NCBI RefSeq assembly: GCF_900143015.1
Contig: NZ_FSRT01000002.1
Coordinates: forward strand, 1 to 64,000
Source: Fibrobacter sp. UWB11
GTDB lineage: Bacteria > Fibrobacterota > Fibrobacteria > Fibrobacterales > Fibrobacteraceae
Reading direction: 5' to 3'
Length of the DNA: 64,000 nucleotides
Under the pieces are notes generated by a model, which ran no database searches, was not told where the DNA came from, and was given only the letters and a program-made list of their open reading frames with translations. The translations under genes were made by a program, and so were the position numbers. Of the stretch, positions 28,261 to 37,605 are shown piece after piece. Numbering within the stretch: the first letter of the stretch is position 1; the number at the start of each line of letters is the position of its first letter.

Positions 28261-30147
28261 ATGAATTGCATCAAGACTTTAATCGCAGTTTCGCTTCTTG
28301 GAACAGCCGCATTTGCAGCTCCGGGACTCACCGTGAGTGGCACAGACCTTCAGTACAACGGAAAGAAAATTTTCTTCTCGGGTACAAACCTCGCTTGGAG
28401 CGACTACAATTCCGACGTGGGAGCCTCCCCTCTTGACGAAAACGCATGGCGCAAAGCCGTGGAAGGCACGCGTGCCGCAGGTGGTAACGCAATCCGTTGG
28501 TGGCTCTTTAACAACATGAGCCAAAGCCCGACAATTGACGAAACAACGCACTTGGTCACTGGCCCGAAGGAAAATACCATCGCCAACATGAAAAAAGCTT
28601 TGGACATTGCCGAAGAATACGGCGTGATGGTCTCGATGTGCCTCTTTAGCCACAACTTGATGGAACCGAACCAGTGGGGTCTTTACAACGAAAAGCTCGA
28701 CATCACTGCTAACGAATTGCTTTTCGAAGACGCGGGCACCAAGGCGTTTATAGACAACGTTCTTATTCCGGTCGTAAAGGCTATTGGCAACCACAAGGCT
28801 CTCATGACTTGGGAAGTCTTTAACGAACCCGAGGGCATGACTAGCGAATGCAGCGGTTGGACCACAAAGAAGATGGCACTCGCCAAAATCCAGAAGTTTA
28901 CGAACAAGGTTGCAGCGGCCATCCACACAACAAACCCGGAACTTCTCGTTTCGACGGGTAGCGTGAACATCAAGTATCAGAAGCATTGGAACGATGCAGC
29001 CCTCATCGAAGCGGGTGGCGAAGCGAATGGTACGCTCGACTTTTTCCAGACCCACTATTACCCGTACTGGCAAGACAATTCCGTAAGCCCGTTCGTAAAC
29101 ACTGCGGCCCAGATGGCAACAAAGTACAGCTACGACAGCAAGCCGATGATCATCGGTGAATTCCCGGCAAGCGGTTGGGCTGGCAATACATACCGCTCCA
29201 ATTTTGCCGCAAAGACAGAAATTACAACGGAAGAATGCTACCGCAAGGCTTTTGACGGTGGTTATGCGGGTGCTCTCGCTTGGCAGTACATTGGCGACAA
29301 GACCGAAGCAAACTTTGGCGGTTACAGCTACACGATTGAACCTGCGCTCGATGCCATGAAGAAGCTCGCCGCAACGGAAGAAGCAAGCATCAAGATTAAG
29401 GATGTGAACATTGAAGGCGGCAATGGCGGAAACGGCATGATGGCTGTGACCTACGGTGCCGACAATGGCCAGGTGGAATACCAGAACAAGGGCGGTTGGG
29501 ACCTTTCCGGTGCAACGACGTTTACGTGGACCGCAAAGAATAATGGTTCTTCTGACGCAGACATTTACCTCATCTTCAAGCTTACGGATTCTTGGACATG
29601 GACCGAAACGGATGGAAGCTGCAAGGTTCCGGCAGGCGAAAAGGTCACTTGCTCTATCGACATTTCTAGCTTTGCCGACCGCAACAAGACGCTCAGCATC
29701 ACGTTTGCGAACTACGCCGCAGGCTACACCGGCACGGTGATTTACGATGACATCAAGGCTGGCGCCACGACACTCTTTGACTTCAATACCGACAAGTACG
29801 ACGCCTTCAAGCGTGGTTACGAGAACACCGAAGAAATGATTCCAGAAATCAAGATTGTGTTCGATGAAAACTACGTTTTTGGAAAGACCAGCTTGGTCAA
29901 AGGAAAGGTCGCAGCATCGTCCAAGTTCACCATCAACGGCGACAAGATTATGCTCAACACAAAGGCTAAGGGCCAGGTCAGCGTCGACGTGTTCGGCATG
30001 AACGGAAGAATCATCGCCACGCTCTTTAACGGAAAGCTCAGCGCTGGTAATTACGTGTTCAGCCTTGCTGACATGCCGAAGGGCCAGTACATTGTTCGCA
30101 TGAAGGGTGCAGGCCTCACAGCCACGCAGCCGGTGATTATCAAGTAA
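28261..30147 (+). CDS. Secreted GH5 endo-glycanase (mannanase/cellulase type) with CBM11-like domain and T9SS-like tail
   Basis: The 628-aa protein has a signal peptide (about 1-20). The GH5 barrel (about 22-375) has a catalytic acid/base E189 in EVFNEPEG and a nucleophile E300 in IIGEFPASGW; FFQTHYYPYW carries the conserved His/Tyr. A beta-sandwich follows (about 400-505, WTETDGSCKVPAG) that resembles the CBM11-like domain of the first GH26, then a tail ending PVIIK. Position inside a GH26 array favours beta-mannan as substrate, but beta-glucan cannot be excluded. AAGGA precedes the ATG. Confidence 0.9.
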   Translation: MNCIKTLIAVSLLGTAAFAAPGLTVSGTDLQYNGKKIFFSGTNLAWSDYNSDVGASPLDENAWRKAVEGTRAAGGNAIRWWLFNNMSQSPTIDETTHLVTGPKENTIANMKKALDIAEEYGVMVSMCLFSHNLMEPNQWGLYNEKLDITANELLFEDAGTKAFIDNVLIPVVKAIGNHKALMTWEVFNEPEGMTSECSGWTTKKMALAKIQKFTNKVAAAIHTTNPELLVSTGSVNIKYQKHWNDAALIEAGGEANGTLDFFQTHYYPYWQDNSVSPFVNTAAQMATKYSYDSKPMIIGEFPASGWAGNTYRSNFAAKTEITTEECYRKAFDGGYAGALAWQYIGDKTEANFGGYSYTIEPALDAMKKLAATEEASIKIKDVNIEGGNGGNGMMAVTYGADNGQVEYQNKGGWDLSGATTFTWTAKNNGSSDADIYLIFKLTDSWTWTETDGSCKVPAGEKVTCSIDISSFADRNKTLSITFANYAAGYTGTVIYDDIKAGATTLFDFNTDKYDAFKRGYENTEEMIPEIKIVFDENYVFGKTSLVKGKVAASSKFTINGDKIMLNTKAKGQVSVDVFGMNGRIIATLFNGKLSAGNYVFSLADMPKGQYIVRMKGAGLTATQPVIIK

Positions 30148-30157
30148 AATTAAAAAA

Positions 30158-30180
30158 AGACCCCAGCCGGGGTGATAAGC
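30158..30180. repeat. REP-like repeat, short form
   Basis: GACCCCAGCCGGGGTGATAAGC is a compact member of the GGGGTGACA family located at the GH5 gene end. Confidence 0.45.
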
Positions 30181-30185
30181 AAAAG

Positions 30186-30211
30186 AGTCCCGACGATGTC
30201 CGGGACTTTTT
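30186..30211 (+). terminator. Terminator of the GH5 gene
   Basis: Stem AGTCCCG / CGGGACT with an 8-nt loop, then T5. Confidence 0.7.
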
Positions 30212-30275
30212 AGTTCGCAACAAAAATCCTTTGAATTTAAGGTGCAAAAATATAGATTTAGAGATGGAGAATGGA

Positions 30276-32081
30276 ATGTTTATGAAGAACTTTAACTACA
30301 CAAATTTTGTCGCTACGGCAACTGTCGCAGCACTCGCAGGCACCGCTTTTGCGGCCACCCCCATCCGTTTAGAAGCCGAAGACGCCGTCCTTGCCGATGA
30401 CCACAAAGTCGTCGTAATCACAGATGCCAAAGCTTCGGGCGGAAAGTCCGTCGATATGAAAGACGGCAATTTGGAATTCAAAGTAACAGTCCCCGCAACA
30501 GGCTATTACACGCTTTGGGCAACATACCAGATACCATCGAATTCAACCAACAAAATCCAGAACTTGACCGTCAATGGCGTTTCTGCAGGGCAGATTTCTT
30601 TTGGAATTTCTGACGAATTCACGACCATCAAGGGTGCGGGCAAAATCAAGCTCACCGCAGGTGAAAACAAAATAGGCATCATCCACAGCTGGGGTTACGT
30701 CAACCTCGACTATATCGAGCTCACCGAATACGAAGCTAGTCCGTGGAATCTTTCCCCGACGCCAGTCACGCCTGAACCGACCGAAAGCGCACAGAAGCTA
30801 TACAACTTCTTGCTTGACAACTTCGGCAAGCGCGTGATTAGCGGTGTCATGACAGAACGCCCGTTCGAAAACAACGGCCAATATACACCACAAAACTACG
30901 AAACGCAAACCGAGCTCAAATACATTCACGATGCAAGCGGCAAGAACGTAGTTCTAGTTGGTTTTGACTTTTTGCACGCCTCCGGCAAGAATTCTGAAGA
31001 ACAGTGGTATCAGGGCTACACACACGCTTCGCTAGAAATGGCAAAGACGGTCTGGAAAGCAGGCGGCATTCCGCAATTCAACTGGCATTGGAAAGATCCA
31101 ACGCACGAAATCGAAGCATTCTACACAAAATCAGGCAACGAAACCTCATACACCGAATTCAGCATCAACAAAGCTTACGACGAAGCCTCCGGCAAATGGA
31201 AAACTGATAGCGATGCATACAAAGCTATGGTCCGCGACATGGAAATGATCGCCGATTCGCTTTTGACCTTGCAAAAAGAAGGGGTCGCTGTTCTTTGGCG
31301 CCCGCTCCACGAAGCCAGCGGAAAATGGTTCTGGTGGGGCACCGATGGCGCCAAGCCGTGCGTTGCTTTGTACAAGCTCATGTTCGATATTTTCGTGAAC
31401 AAGAAAGGTTTGCACAACTTAATTTGGGTGTGGACTACCGACGAAGCAAGCGATGCTCTCGACTGGTATCCGGGCGATGAATACGTGGATGTTGTTGGTC
31501 GCGACTACTATTACTACCCGCGCGAATCCAATCACTCTAGCCTTGTGGGCAGCTTTGAAACAGTGAAGGAAATGTTCGGTGGCAAAAAAATTGTAACGCT
31601 CAGTGAAAACGGCTCCGTCCCCTACCCCGACGAAATGAAGGCTGATGGCGCCAACTGGAGTTGGTTCATGCCATGGTATGGTGATTACGCCATGGAAAGT
31701 TGGGCAAACGACAACAATGCCGAAAGCTGGAAAACCGTGATGAACAATGATTACACGATTACTCTCGAAGACATGCCGGGCTGGGAAAAATACCAGATTG
31801 TTGAAGTCCCGACGACGGGAATCAAGAGCGTTATGGCAGCAACAAAGGCTACCGCTAATTTAGTTGTAATCGGAAAGAATTTGCAGATTAGTATTCCGGG
31901 CATTGCTGCAGGTGCTACCGCAAAAGTCGCCATTTTCGACATGCAAGGCAATCAGGTGGTGATCCGTGCCATCAATGGTGCAAATGCTAGCATCAACTTG
32001 AACGGAATTGCGGTTGGGCAGTACCTCGTGAAAGTGCAAGGCAAAGGATTTGCACAAAACGGAAGGATTCTGGTAAAGTAA
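30276..32081 (+). CDS. Secreted endo-beta-mannanase, GH26, with N-terminal CBM35-like domain
   Basis: GGAG 6 nt upstream supports the ATG at 30276 (601 aa); starts further upstream lack ribosome sites. Signal peptide about 1-27 (ending AFAA); CBM35-like domain about 28-145 (EAEDAVLADDHK, WGYVNLDYIEL); GH26 domain about 155-500. The acid/base is E346 in RPLHEASGKWFWW and the nucleophile E444 in LSENGSVP. The C-terminal T9SS-like module ends RILVK. Unlike the first GH26 it lacks the CBM11-like domain. Confidence 0.93.
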   Translation: MFMKNFNYTNFVATATVAALAGTAFAATPIRLEAEDAVLADDHKVVVITDAKASGGKSVDMKDGNLEFKVTVPATGYYTLWATYQIPSNSTNKIQNLTVNGVSAGQISFGISDEFTTIKGAGKIKLTAGENKIGIIHSWGYVNLDYIELTEYEASPWNLSPTPVTPEPTESAQKLYNFLLDNFGKRVISGVMTERPFENNGQYTPQNYETQTELKYIHDASGKNVVLVGFDFLHASGKNSEEQWYQGYTHASLEMAKTVWKAGGIPQFNWHWKDPTHEIEAFYTKSGNETSYTEFSINKAYDEASGKWKTDSDAYKAMVRDMEMIADSLLTLQKEGVAVLWRPLHEASGKWFWWGTDGAKPCVALYKLMFDIFVNKKGLHNLIWVWTTDEASDALDWYPGDEYVDVVGRDYYYYPRESNHSSLVGSFETVKEMFGGKKIVTLSENGSVPYPDEMKADGANWSWFMPWYGDYAMESWANDNNAESWKTVMNNDYTITLEDMPGWEKYQIVEVPTTGIKSVMAATKATANLVVIGKNLQISIPGIAAGATAKVAIFDMQGNQVVIRAINGANASINLNGIAVGQYLVKVQGKGFAQNGRILVK

Positions 32082-32088
32082 TAGGAAA

Positions 32089-32162
32089 TGGTGATCCCGG
32101 CACTGTGGCCGGGATGACAATGTAAAAGCAACGCTTCCGGCGCAAGTCCGGGATGACAATGC
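32089..32162. repeat. Tandem pair of REP-like repeats
   Basis: GATCCCGGCACTGTGGCCGGG with ATGACAATG, then TTCCGGCGCAAGTCCGGG with ATGACAATG. It fills the gap between two GH26 genes and no terminator is seen there. Confidence 0.7.
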
Positions 32163-32184
32163 AAAAAAAATTGGAGTGTATGTT

Positions 32185-34077
32185 ATGGAATGTAAATTAA
32201 TCGCGGGCGCATGCTCCGCAATGGCTTTTGCCACAACAGTTGCAACAACATCAGTTTACGCGGCACCGACTACTTACGAAGCCGAAGACTTGAGCGGCGC
32301 CACCGTTGCTGAAGGCACAGAATTTTCAGGCGGCAAATACGCAAAGCCCGCCGATGCTAGCGGTATCACGTTTACGGTCAAAGTCGAAGAAACCGCCGTT
32401 TACGACATTACCACGAAAGTTTTCATCAAGCAATACGACTGGATTACCTCTAAAATCGTAGTGAACGGCGTTGACGCAGGTTCGCTCCTTACTACTCCGC
32501 GCAATTGCGATTCCACTTACGTCATCAGCGCATCGGCAAAGATGAAAGTCGGCGAAAACAAGATTACAGTGGGCAATCAATCCATTGGCGTCGACTACAT
32601 CACCGTCGAAAAGCATCCTGATCCAGAATTCAAAATCGGAGCAGCCCCTGTAACGCCAAACGCTTCGGAATCTGCGCGTAAAGTATTCTCGTTCTTACGC
32701 GAGAACTTTATGAAAAAGACAATCAGTGGCATGATGATCAGCGACCAGAATTTTAATTACGATTATGGCAACATGAAACTTTTAAAGCCTGGTGAATGTA
32801 CTCCGGCGGATTCCTGCAAATATAGCGATGCAGAAGTTTCATGGAAGGGTCAAACCGATATTGCCGAATTCTACAAACGTAGCGGCCATTACCCCGCTAT
32901 TGGCGGATTCGACATGCTCTTTGCTACAGGCGGTCATCATGAAGAAGGTTGGTTCAAAGGTTACACCGAAAACAATCTTGCCATGACCGAAGAACTTTGG
33001 AAAATGGGCGGCATCCCGACTTATACTTGGCATTGGAAAGTCGGCAAAGACACCGTATTTTATACAAAAGATACTTATCCGAACAACGGATTTAACGCTA
33101 GCGGTTGTACAGAAGGCGTTCAAGGAACCTCCGAAAGCAACACATGCTTTAACTACACCAAGGCTTTCAAAGGCGAACAATGCAAAGAAATTGACGAAAC
33201 CTCTCAAGAATATAAAGACATTGTCGCTGACATCGATATTGTTTCGGGATATTTCCAGGAACTGCAAGACAAGGGTATCGCTGTCGTATGGCGTCCGCTC
33301 CACGAAGCTAGCGGTGGTTGGTTCTGGTGGGGTGCAGGTAGCCCTGAATGTTATGTACAACTTTATCGATTGGTTTTCAACCGCATGGTCGGCACAAACA
33401 AGCTCAACAACTTGATTTGGGTTTGGAACATCAATACTGATCCGAAATACGGTTACGATTATAGTGCACTCAATGCAGCATGGTACCCCGGTGACGAATA
33501 CGTCGACATTGTAGCCGTCGATATTTACGACCCGCTCAACAACCACAATTCCGGAGCCAACTACTTCAACAAAATCATAAGTGATGTAGGTACAAGCAAG
33601 ATGATTGCTTTGAGCGAAAACGGAGCCATTCCAGACATCGACAGCATCGCCGAAGACAAAGCCTATTGGAGCTACTGGATGACATGGAGCCAGACTTGGA
33701 GCGGAAACTTCTTGGAAAAGACCCCCACGGACATGTGGAAAAAGAATCTTGATGACAAACGCATTATCGCTCTCGACAACATGCCGGGTTGGGACAAAAT
33801 GACCGTACACAATTCCGTTCAAAAGCGTACTACCAAAATTTCAAACAACATAAATCTTGCTATAAATGGTAAAAATTTGTCACTTTCAACAGCCACTAAC
33901 GGCAACGCCACAGTCACTATTTTTGACATGACCGGGCACCGTGTTGCAACGCTTTTGCAGGGAAATATTTCGGCCGGAACTCATAGCTTTAGCTTGCAAT
34001 CCATCACAGCAGGAAACTACATTGTAAAAGCAAGTGTCAACAATCACACTACAATGCAAGTTTTGCGTTTAAAATAG
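32185..34077 (+). CDS. Secreted endo-beta-mannanase, GH26, with N-terminal CBM35-like domain
   Basis: GGAG 8 nt before the ATG at 32185 sets the start (630 aa); the GTG at 32176 overlaps that site. Signal peptide about 1-26; CBM35-like domain about 28-145 with several Cys; GH26 domain about 155-545 with acid/base E374 in RPLHEASGGWFWW and nucleophile E478 in LSENGAIPDID. An extra Cys-bearing loop lies around residues 305-340. The T9SS-like tail ends VLRLK. Cysteines set it apart from its two paralogues. Confidence 0.93.
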   Translation: MECKLIAGACSAMAFATTVATTSVYAAPTTYEAEDLSGATVAEGTEFSGGKYAKPADASGITFTVKVEETAVYDITTKVFIKQYDWITSKIVVNGVDAGSLLTTPRNCDSTYVISASAKMKVGENKITVGNQSIGVDYITVEKHPDPEFKIGAAPVTPNASESARKVFSFLRENFMKKTISGMMISDQNFNYDYGNMKLLKPGECTPADSCKYSDAEVSWKGQTDIAEFYKRSGHYPAIGGFDMLFATGGHHEEGWFKGYTENNLAMTEELWKMGGIPTYTWHWKVGKDTVFYTKDTYPNNGFNASGCTEGVQGTSESNTCFNYTKAFKGEQCKEIDETSQEYKDIVADIDIVSGYFQELQDKGIAVVWRPLHEASGGWFWWGAGSPECYVQLYRLVFNRMVGTNKLNNLIWVWNINTDPKYGYDYSALNAAWYPGDEYVDIVAVDIYDPLNNHNSGANYFNKIISDVGTSKMIALSENGAIPDIDSIAEDKAYWSYWMTWSQTWSGNFLEKTPTDMWKKNLDDKRIIALDNMPGWDKMTVHNSVQKRTTKISNNINLAINGKNLSLSTATNGNATVTIFDMTGHRVATLLQGNISAGTHSFSLQSITAGNYIVKASVNNHTTMQVLRLK

Positions 34078-34100
34078 TGAGTGATGCAACATGTATTTTA

Positions 34101-34130
34101 AAAAAAAGGTTCACTTTCGAACCTTTTTTC
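34101..34130 (+). terminator. Terminator of the third GH26 gene
   Basis: AAAAAAGGTTC / GAACCTTTTTT with a 6-nt loop, symmetric and so possibly bidirectional. Confidence 0.8.
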
Positions 34131-34136
34131 TATTTT
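34131..34136 (+). promoter_or_regulatory. TATTTT -10-like box of the GH57 gene
   Basis: TATTTTTAGAGCATG places a -10-like hexamer 6 nt before the start codon. The transcript would begin at or next to the ATG. There is no Shine-Dalgarno. Confidence 0.4.
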
Positions 34137-34142
34137 TAGAGC

Positions 34143-36569
34143 ATGACCGAAAAGAACCCCCTTTATTTTACAATTCACGGACATTTTTATCAACCGCCCC
34201 GCGAAAATCCTTGGACTGGCGTTATCGAAAACCAGCCGAGTGCACGTCCGTTCCACGATTGGAACGAACGCATTGCAAGCGAGTGCTATAGCCCGAACTC
34301 CGCAAGCCGTATTTTAAATTCTAAAGGCAAGATTGTAGACATCGTAAACAACTACGATTTCATGAGTTTCAACATCGGCCCGACTCTCATGGGCTGGATT
34401 CGTACAAATACGCCTGACACATACAAGCGCATTAAAGAAGCGGACAAGCGCAGCCAAGATCGCTTGAATGGCCATGGCAACGCCATAGCCCAAGTTTACA
34501 ACCACATCATCATGCCGCTTGCAAGCGAGCAAGACAAGCGTACACAAATCCGCTGGGGCATCGAAGATTTTAAGTTCCATTTCGGTCGCATGCCCGAAGC
34601 CATGTGGCTCGCCGAAACAGCAATCAACTTCGAAACCGTCGTTGAACTCATCAAGGCGGGCATCAAATTCACAGTTCTTTCGCCTACGCAGGCTGACAAG
34701 TTCCGCAAGTTTGGCGACAAGAAGTGGACCGATTGCAGCAACACGAACATCGACACTACGCGCCCGTACCGCATTTACCCGCGCGACAAAGAAGGCAACC
34801 TCGTCTGTGACGGTTACCTCGACGTATTCTTCTACAACCCGTGGCTTTCGAGCGCAGTCGGCTTTGAACATTTGCTCCGCGATGCAGGAACATTCGGCCA
34901 CCGCATTGAAAGCGCCTGGGACGCCAATCGCAATGAACCGCAACTTGTAAGCATCGGTACCGACGGCGAATCTTACGGTCACCACGAACCGTTTGGCGAC
35001 ATGTGCGCTGCATGGCTTTATAACAAGTTCGCACCGCAGAACAACATGGTCCCCGTAAACTACGGCTGGTACCTTGAAAAGTTCCCGCCCAAGTACGAAG
35101 TCGAACTCAAGAATTTTTATGGCGAAGGCTGCGCATGGAGTTGCGCCCATGGTGTTGGTCGCTGGTACAGAGACTGCGGCTGCTCCACCGGTGGCGGCGC
35201 CGACTGGAACCAAAAATGGCGTGGCCCGCTCCGCGATGCATTCAACCACCTCAAGGAAGTGGCCGACAACATTTTCGTTCGCGAATTCGAAAAGATTTCG
35301 AAAATCGACCCGTGGGATGCCCGCAACAATTACATTCAGGTACTCGTTGCTCCGGAAGACGAATCCCGCAAGGAACAGTTCCTCAAGGATACGCTCAAGG
35401 ACTACGACAAGCAAGAAGACCGCGCCAAGGCAATTCGACTTCTCGAAATCCAGAAGTTCTGCCTGTTCAGCTTCACGAGCTGCGGTTGGTTCTTCAACGA
35501 TATCGAAGGTTTGGAACCGGTTCAGAACATGCGTTACGCCCTCCGCGCCATGCAGCTCTTAAAGCCATTCCTCCCGATGGGTGATAACCTCAAGAGTGAA
35601 ATTCTCTATATTCTCGCTCGCGCCACAAGTAACGAACACAAGTGGAACGGCGCCGAAGTCTTCACGAAGTACGCCGAAGAAAACGTCCCGTCCGTCATCA
35701 AGCAGATGGCAGAACGTGCCGCAATTTACCACCTCGAACTCGAAGAAGACTATCTCAACAAGGATTCCCGCATCACCGCAACAAAGATTGCCTCCCGCCG
35801 TCGCCAGACGCTTGTGCGCACATCTTACGAAGACAAAGATCTCGGTGAATCTTGCGTGACCACGAACTTGGTCGTCACCGACCAGCTCAGCCGCGTGAAC
35901 ATCGTTGTCGCCATGGGCGAAGAAAAAGAAAGCGGGCTCACGTTTGTTGAAAATACGAACATGACGACGGAACAGCTCCACGAGCTCTATCCGACAGCAT
36001 ACGTTGTCCGCATGAGCAACCTTGCGAGCGATTCCTTGAAGCGCATCAATTTACTTTCGACGCAAAAGCACCTCGAGAACATCACAAAGTCGTTCTCCGG
36101 TTTTGCTCTGAACCACGGCATTTCCATCGACAGCCTTGCAGACCCCGACCATACATTACCGGACACCATGAGAAAGATTCTCACGGTGGAAATCAACGCT
36201 CGCATTCACCATGCTGCATTGCAGTTGCTGAACGAGCATAACAAGGCAACCATCGAAGAAATCCACGAGCTCATTGACGAAGCTACAGCACTCAACACGC
36301 ACTTTAGCTTTGGTGGGCTTGGCCACATGTTCTTCCACAAGCTCACGCTTCTCATTGACGAAGTTGCAAAGAAGTACGACGAAAGCACTCTCAACTACAT
36401 CACAGACCTGATTACAGTTGCAGATTGGCTAAAGCTCTACATCAACAAGACTTCTCTTGAGAACTATGTCTTTGGATTCTACAAGGAATACAAGGCAGAG
36501 CCGAAGGGCAAATTTGCAGCCCTCAAGCTCATGTTCCAATGGCTGAACTTTGAGGTCGATAATGTATAA
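34143..36569 (+). CDS. GH57 family glycoside hydrolase (DUF3536 type)
   Basis: The 808-aa cytoplasmic protein has the GH57 barrel at the N-terminus (about 5-360). Characteristic parts are FTIHGHFYQPPRENPW, MPEAMWLAETAIN, LVSIGTDGESYGHHEPF and the Cys/Gly-rich EGCAWSCAHGVGRWYRDCGC. The DUF3536 region follows. GH57 enzymes act on alpha-glucans (amylase, branching enzyme, 4-alpha-glucanotransferase). With no signal peptide, intracellular glycogen or maltodextrin metabolism is more likely than a role in the mannan array. The 3' end overlaps hpt by 8 bp. Confidence 0.87.
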   Translation: MTEKNPLYFTIHGHFYQPPRENPWTGVIENQPSARPFHDWNERIASECYSPNSASRILNSKGKIVDIVNNYDFMSFNIGPTLMGWIRTNTPDTYKRIKEADKRSQDRLNGHGNAIAQVYNHIIMPLASEQDKRTQIRWGIEDFKFHFGRMPEAMWLAETAINFETVVELIKAGIKFTVLSPTQADKFRKFGDKKWTDCSNTNIDTTRPYRIYPRDKEGNLVCDGYLDVFFYNPWLSSAVGFEHLLRDAGTFGHRIESAWDANRNEPQLVSIGTDGESYGHHEPFGDMCAAWLYNKFAPQNNMVPVNYGWYLEKFPPKYEVELKNFYGEGCAWSCAHGVGRWYRDCGCSTGGGADWNQKWRGPLRDAFNHLKEVADNIFVREFEKISKIDPWDARNNYIQVLVAPEDESRKEQFLKDTLKDYDKQEDRAKAIRLLEIQKFCLFSFTSCGWFFNDIEGLEPVQNMRYALRAMQLLKPFLPMGDNLKSEILYILARATSNEHKWNGAEVFTKYAEENVPSVIKQMAERAAIYHLELEEDYLNKDSRITATKIASRRRQTLVRTSYEDKDLGESCVTTNLVVTDQLSRVNIVVAMGEEKESGLTFVENTNMTTEQLHELYPTAYVVRMSNLASDSLKRINLLSTQKHLENITKSFSGFALNHGISIDSLADPDHTLPDTMRKILTVEINARIHHAALQLLNEHNKATIEEIHELIDEATALNTHFSFGGLGHMFFHKLTLLIDEVAKKYDESTLNYITDLITVADWLKLYINKTSLENYVFGFYKEYKAEPKGKFAALKLMFQWLNFEVDNV

Positions 36570-37083
36570 ATTGTCAAATGCCCCGCTTCTAAACGCGCCG
36601 CAAATTGACAAGCGTCTGGAATCACTCGCCCAAGAACTAAAGGCGTGTGATTTCGACATTATTTTATCAGCACTCACAGGCAGCTACATTTTTACCGCCG
36701 ATTTGTCTCGCCGTATCGCAACTCCGAAATTGCGCATTGCATTTATCAAAGCATCTAGTTACGGCGAATCCGATCAACCGAACGCAAACGTCCATATTTC
36801 AGGCCTTGAAGGTCTCGACATCAAAGGCAAACGCGTTTTGTTGATTGACGATATCCTTGACACTGGCAACACGATGTACTCCCTCGTGAAAGCCCTCGCG
36901 GACTACTCCCCCGCTTCTATCAAGACTTGCGTACTGTTGAATAAGGAATCAAGACGAACTGTTGATTATCACGCTGATTTCGTCGGTTTTGAAATAGAAA
37001 ATAAATTTGTGGTCGGTTACGGTCTCGACTATGCAAACGATTACCGTACCTTGCCCGAAATATGGACTCTTGAAGAAGTATGA
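36562..37083 (+). CDS. hpt: Hypoxanthine/guanine phosphoribosyltransferase family protein
   Basis: Purine salvage: base plus PRPP gives the nucleotide. The PRPP loop VLLIDDILDTGNT is at residues 92-104. The length of 173 aa and FVGFEIENKFVVGYGLDYANDYRTLPEI (in two conserved blocks) fit HPRT. The pyrophosphate loop (SALTGSYIFTADL) carries Thr-Gly where Lys-Gly is usual. The ATG at 36562 lies in the end of the GH57 gene with AGG upstream. Its stop overlaps the next start by ATGA. Confidence 0.88.
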   Translation: MYKLSNAPLLNAPQIDKRLESLAQELKACDFDIILSALTGSYIFTADLSRRIATPKLRIAFIKASSYGESDQPNANVHISGLEGLDIKGKRVLLIDDILDTGNTMYSLVKALADYSPASIKTCVLLNKESRRTVDYHADFVGFEIENKFVVGYGLDYANDYRTLPEIWTLEEV

Positions 37084-37601
37084 CAGACAACAATAACAAC
37101 CTGAACGAAAATGATGACTTGAACGAAGTCAAGAAACATGCGACCATGACGTTTGCCGCCATCGAGCGCAGTTTTACAAGAATGGCATACCGCAAGAGGA
37201 ATGCCATCCGCATCATCGTCTGCCTTTTATTCTTTATTGCAGGCTACAAAGCAAATACGCTATTCAGCAGTAAAATCCCGACTGAAAAGATCATCGAGAA
37301 AATTGCGGCACAGCCGGACCTTCCGAACAAATGCAAGTACCGCTATGACCGTTCCATGGAATACGCCATCATGCACGAATGCGTATTCTCTCACGACACG
37401 CCTACGGATGTAACCAAGCTCATCCAGCGCATCAATTACTGCTCTTGCGCCTTGGAACGCGTACAAAAAAAGAAGCCCTTCCAGAAGATGTTCGAAAACA
37501 ATCTGGAGGACTTCACATTCAAAATCCGCGAAGAAATTCTGTGCAAGGATGAAAAGATTCCTCCCGCACTCGAAATGGATTCTGTTTCAACTCCAAAATA
37601 G
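37080..37601 (+). CDS. Small single-helix membrane protein, unknown function
   Basis: 173 aa: a polar Asn/Asp-rich N-terminus, one membrane helix (about 44-60, IRIIVCLLFFIAGY), then an extracytoplasmic part with a CSC motif and four further cysteines or basic helices. I do not recognise the family. The start codon overlaps the hpt stop (ATGA), so it is translated from the GH57-hpt transcript. It ends only 4 bp from the convergent queA stop codon, leaving no room for a separate terminator. Confidence 0.72.
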   Translation: MTDNNNNLNENDDLNEVKKHATMTFAAIERSFTRMAYRKRNAIRIIVCLLFFIAGYKANTLFSSKIPTEKIIEKIAAQPDLPNKCKYRYDRSMEYAIMHECVFSHDTPTDVTKLIQRINYCSCALERVQKKKPFQKMFENNLEDFTFKIREEILCKDEKIPPALEMDSVSTPK

Positions 37602-37605
37602 CGTT

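Noticed and set aside
32089-32162. CRISPR-like look of the tandem repeats between GH26 genes
   Set aside because: Only two imperfect palindromes with no regular spacers and no cas genes; they belong to the REP-like family.
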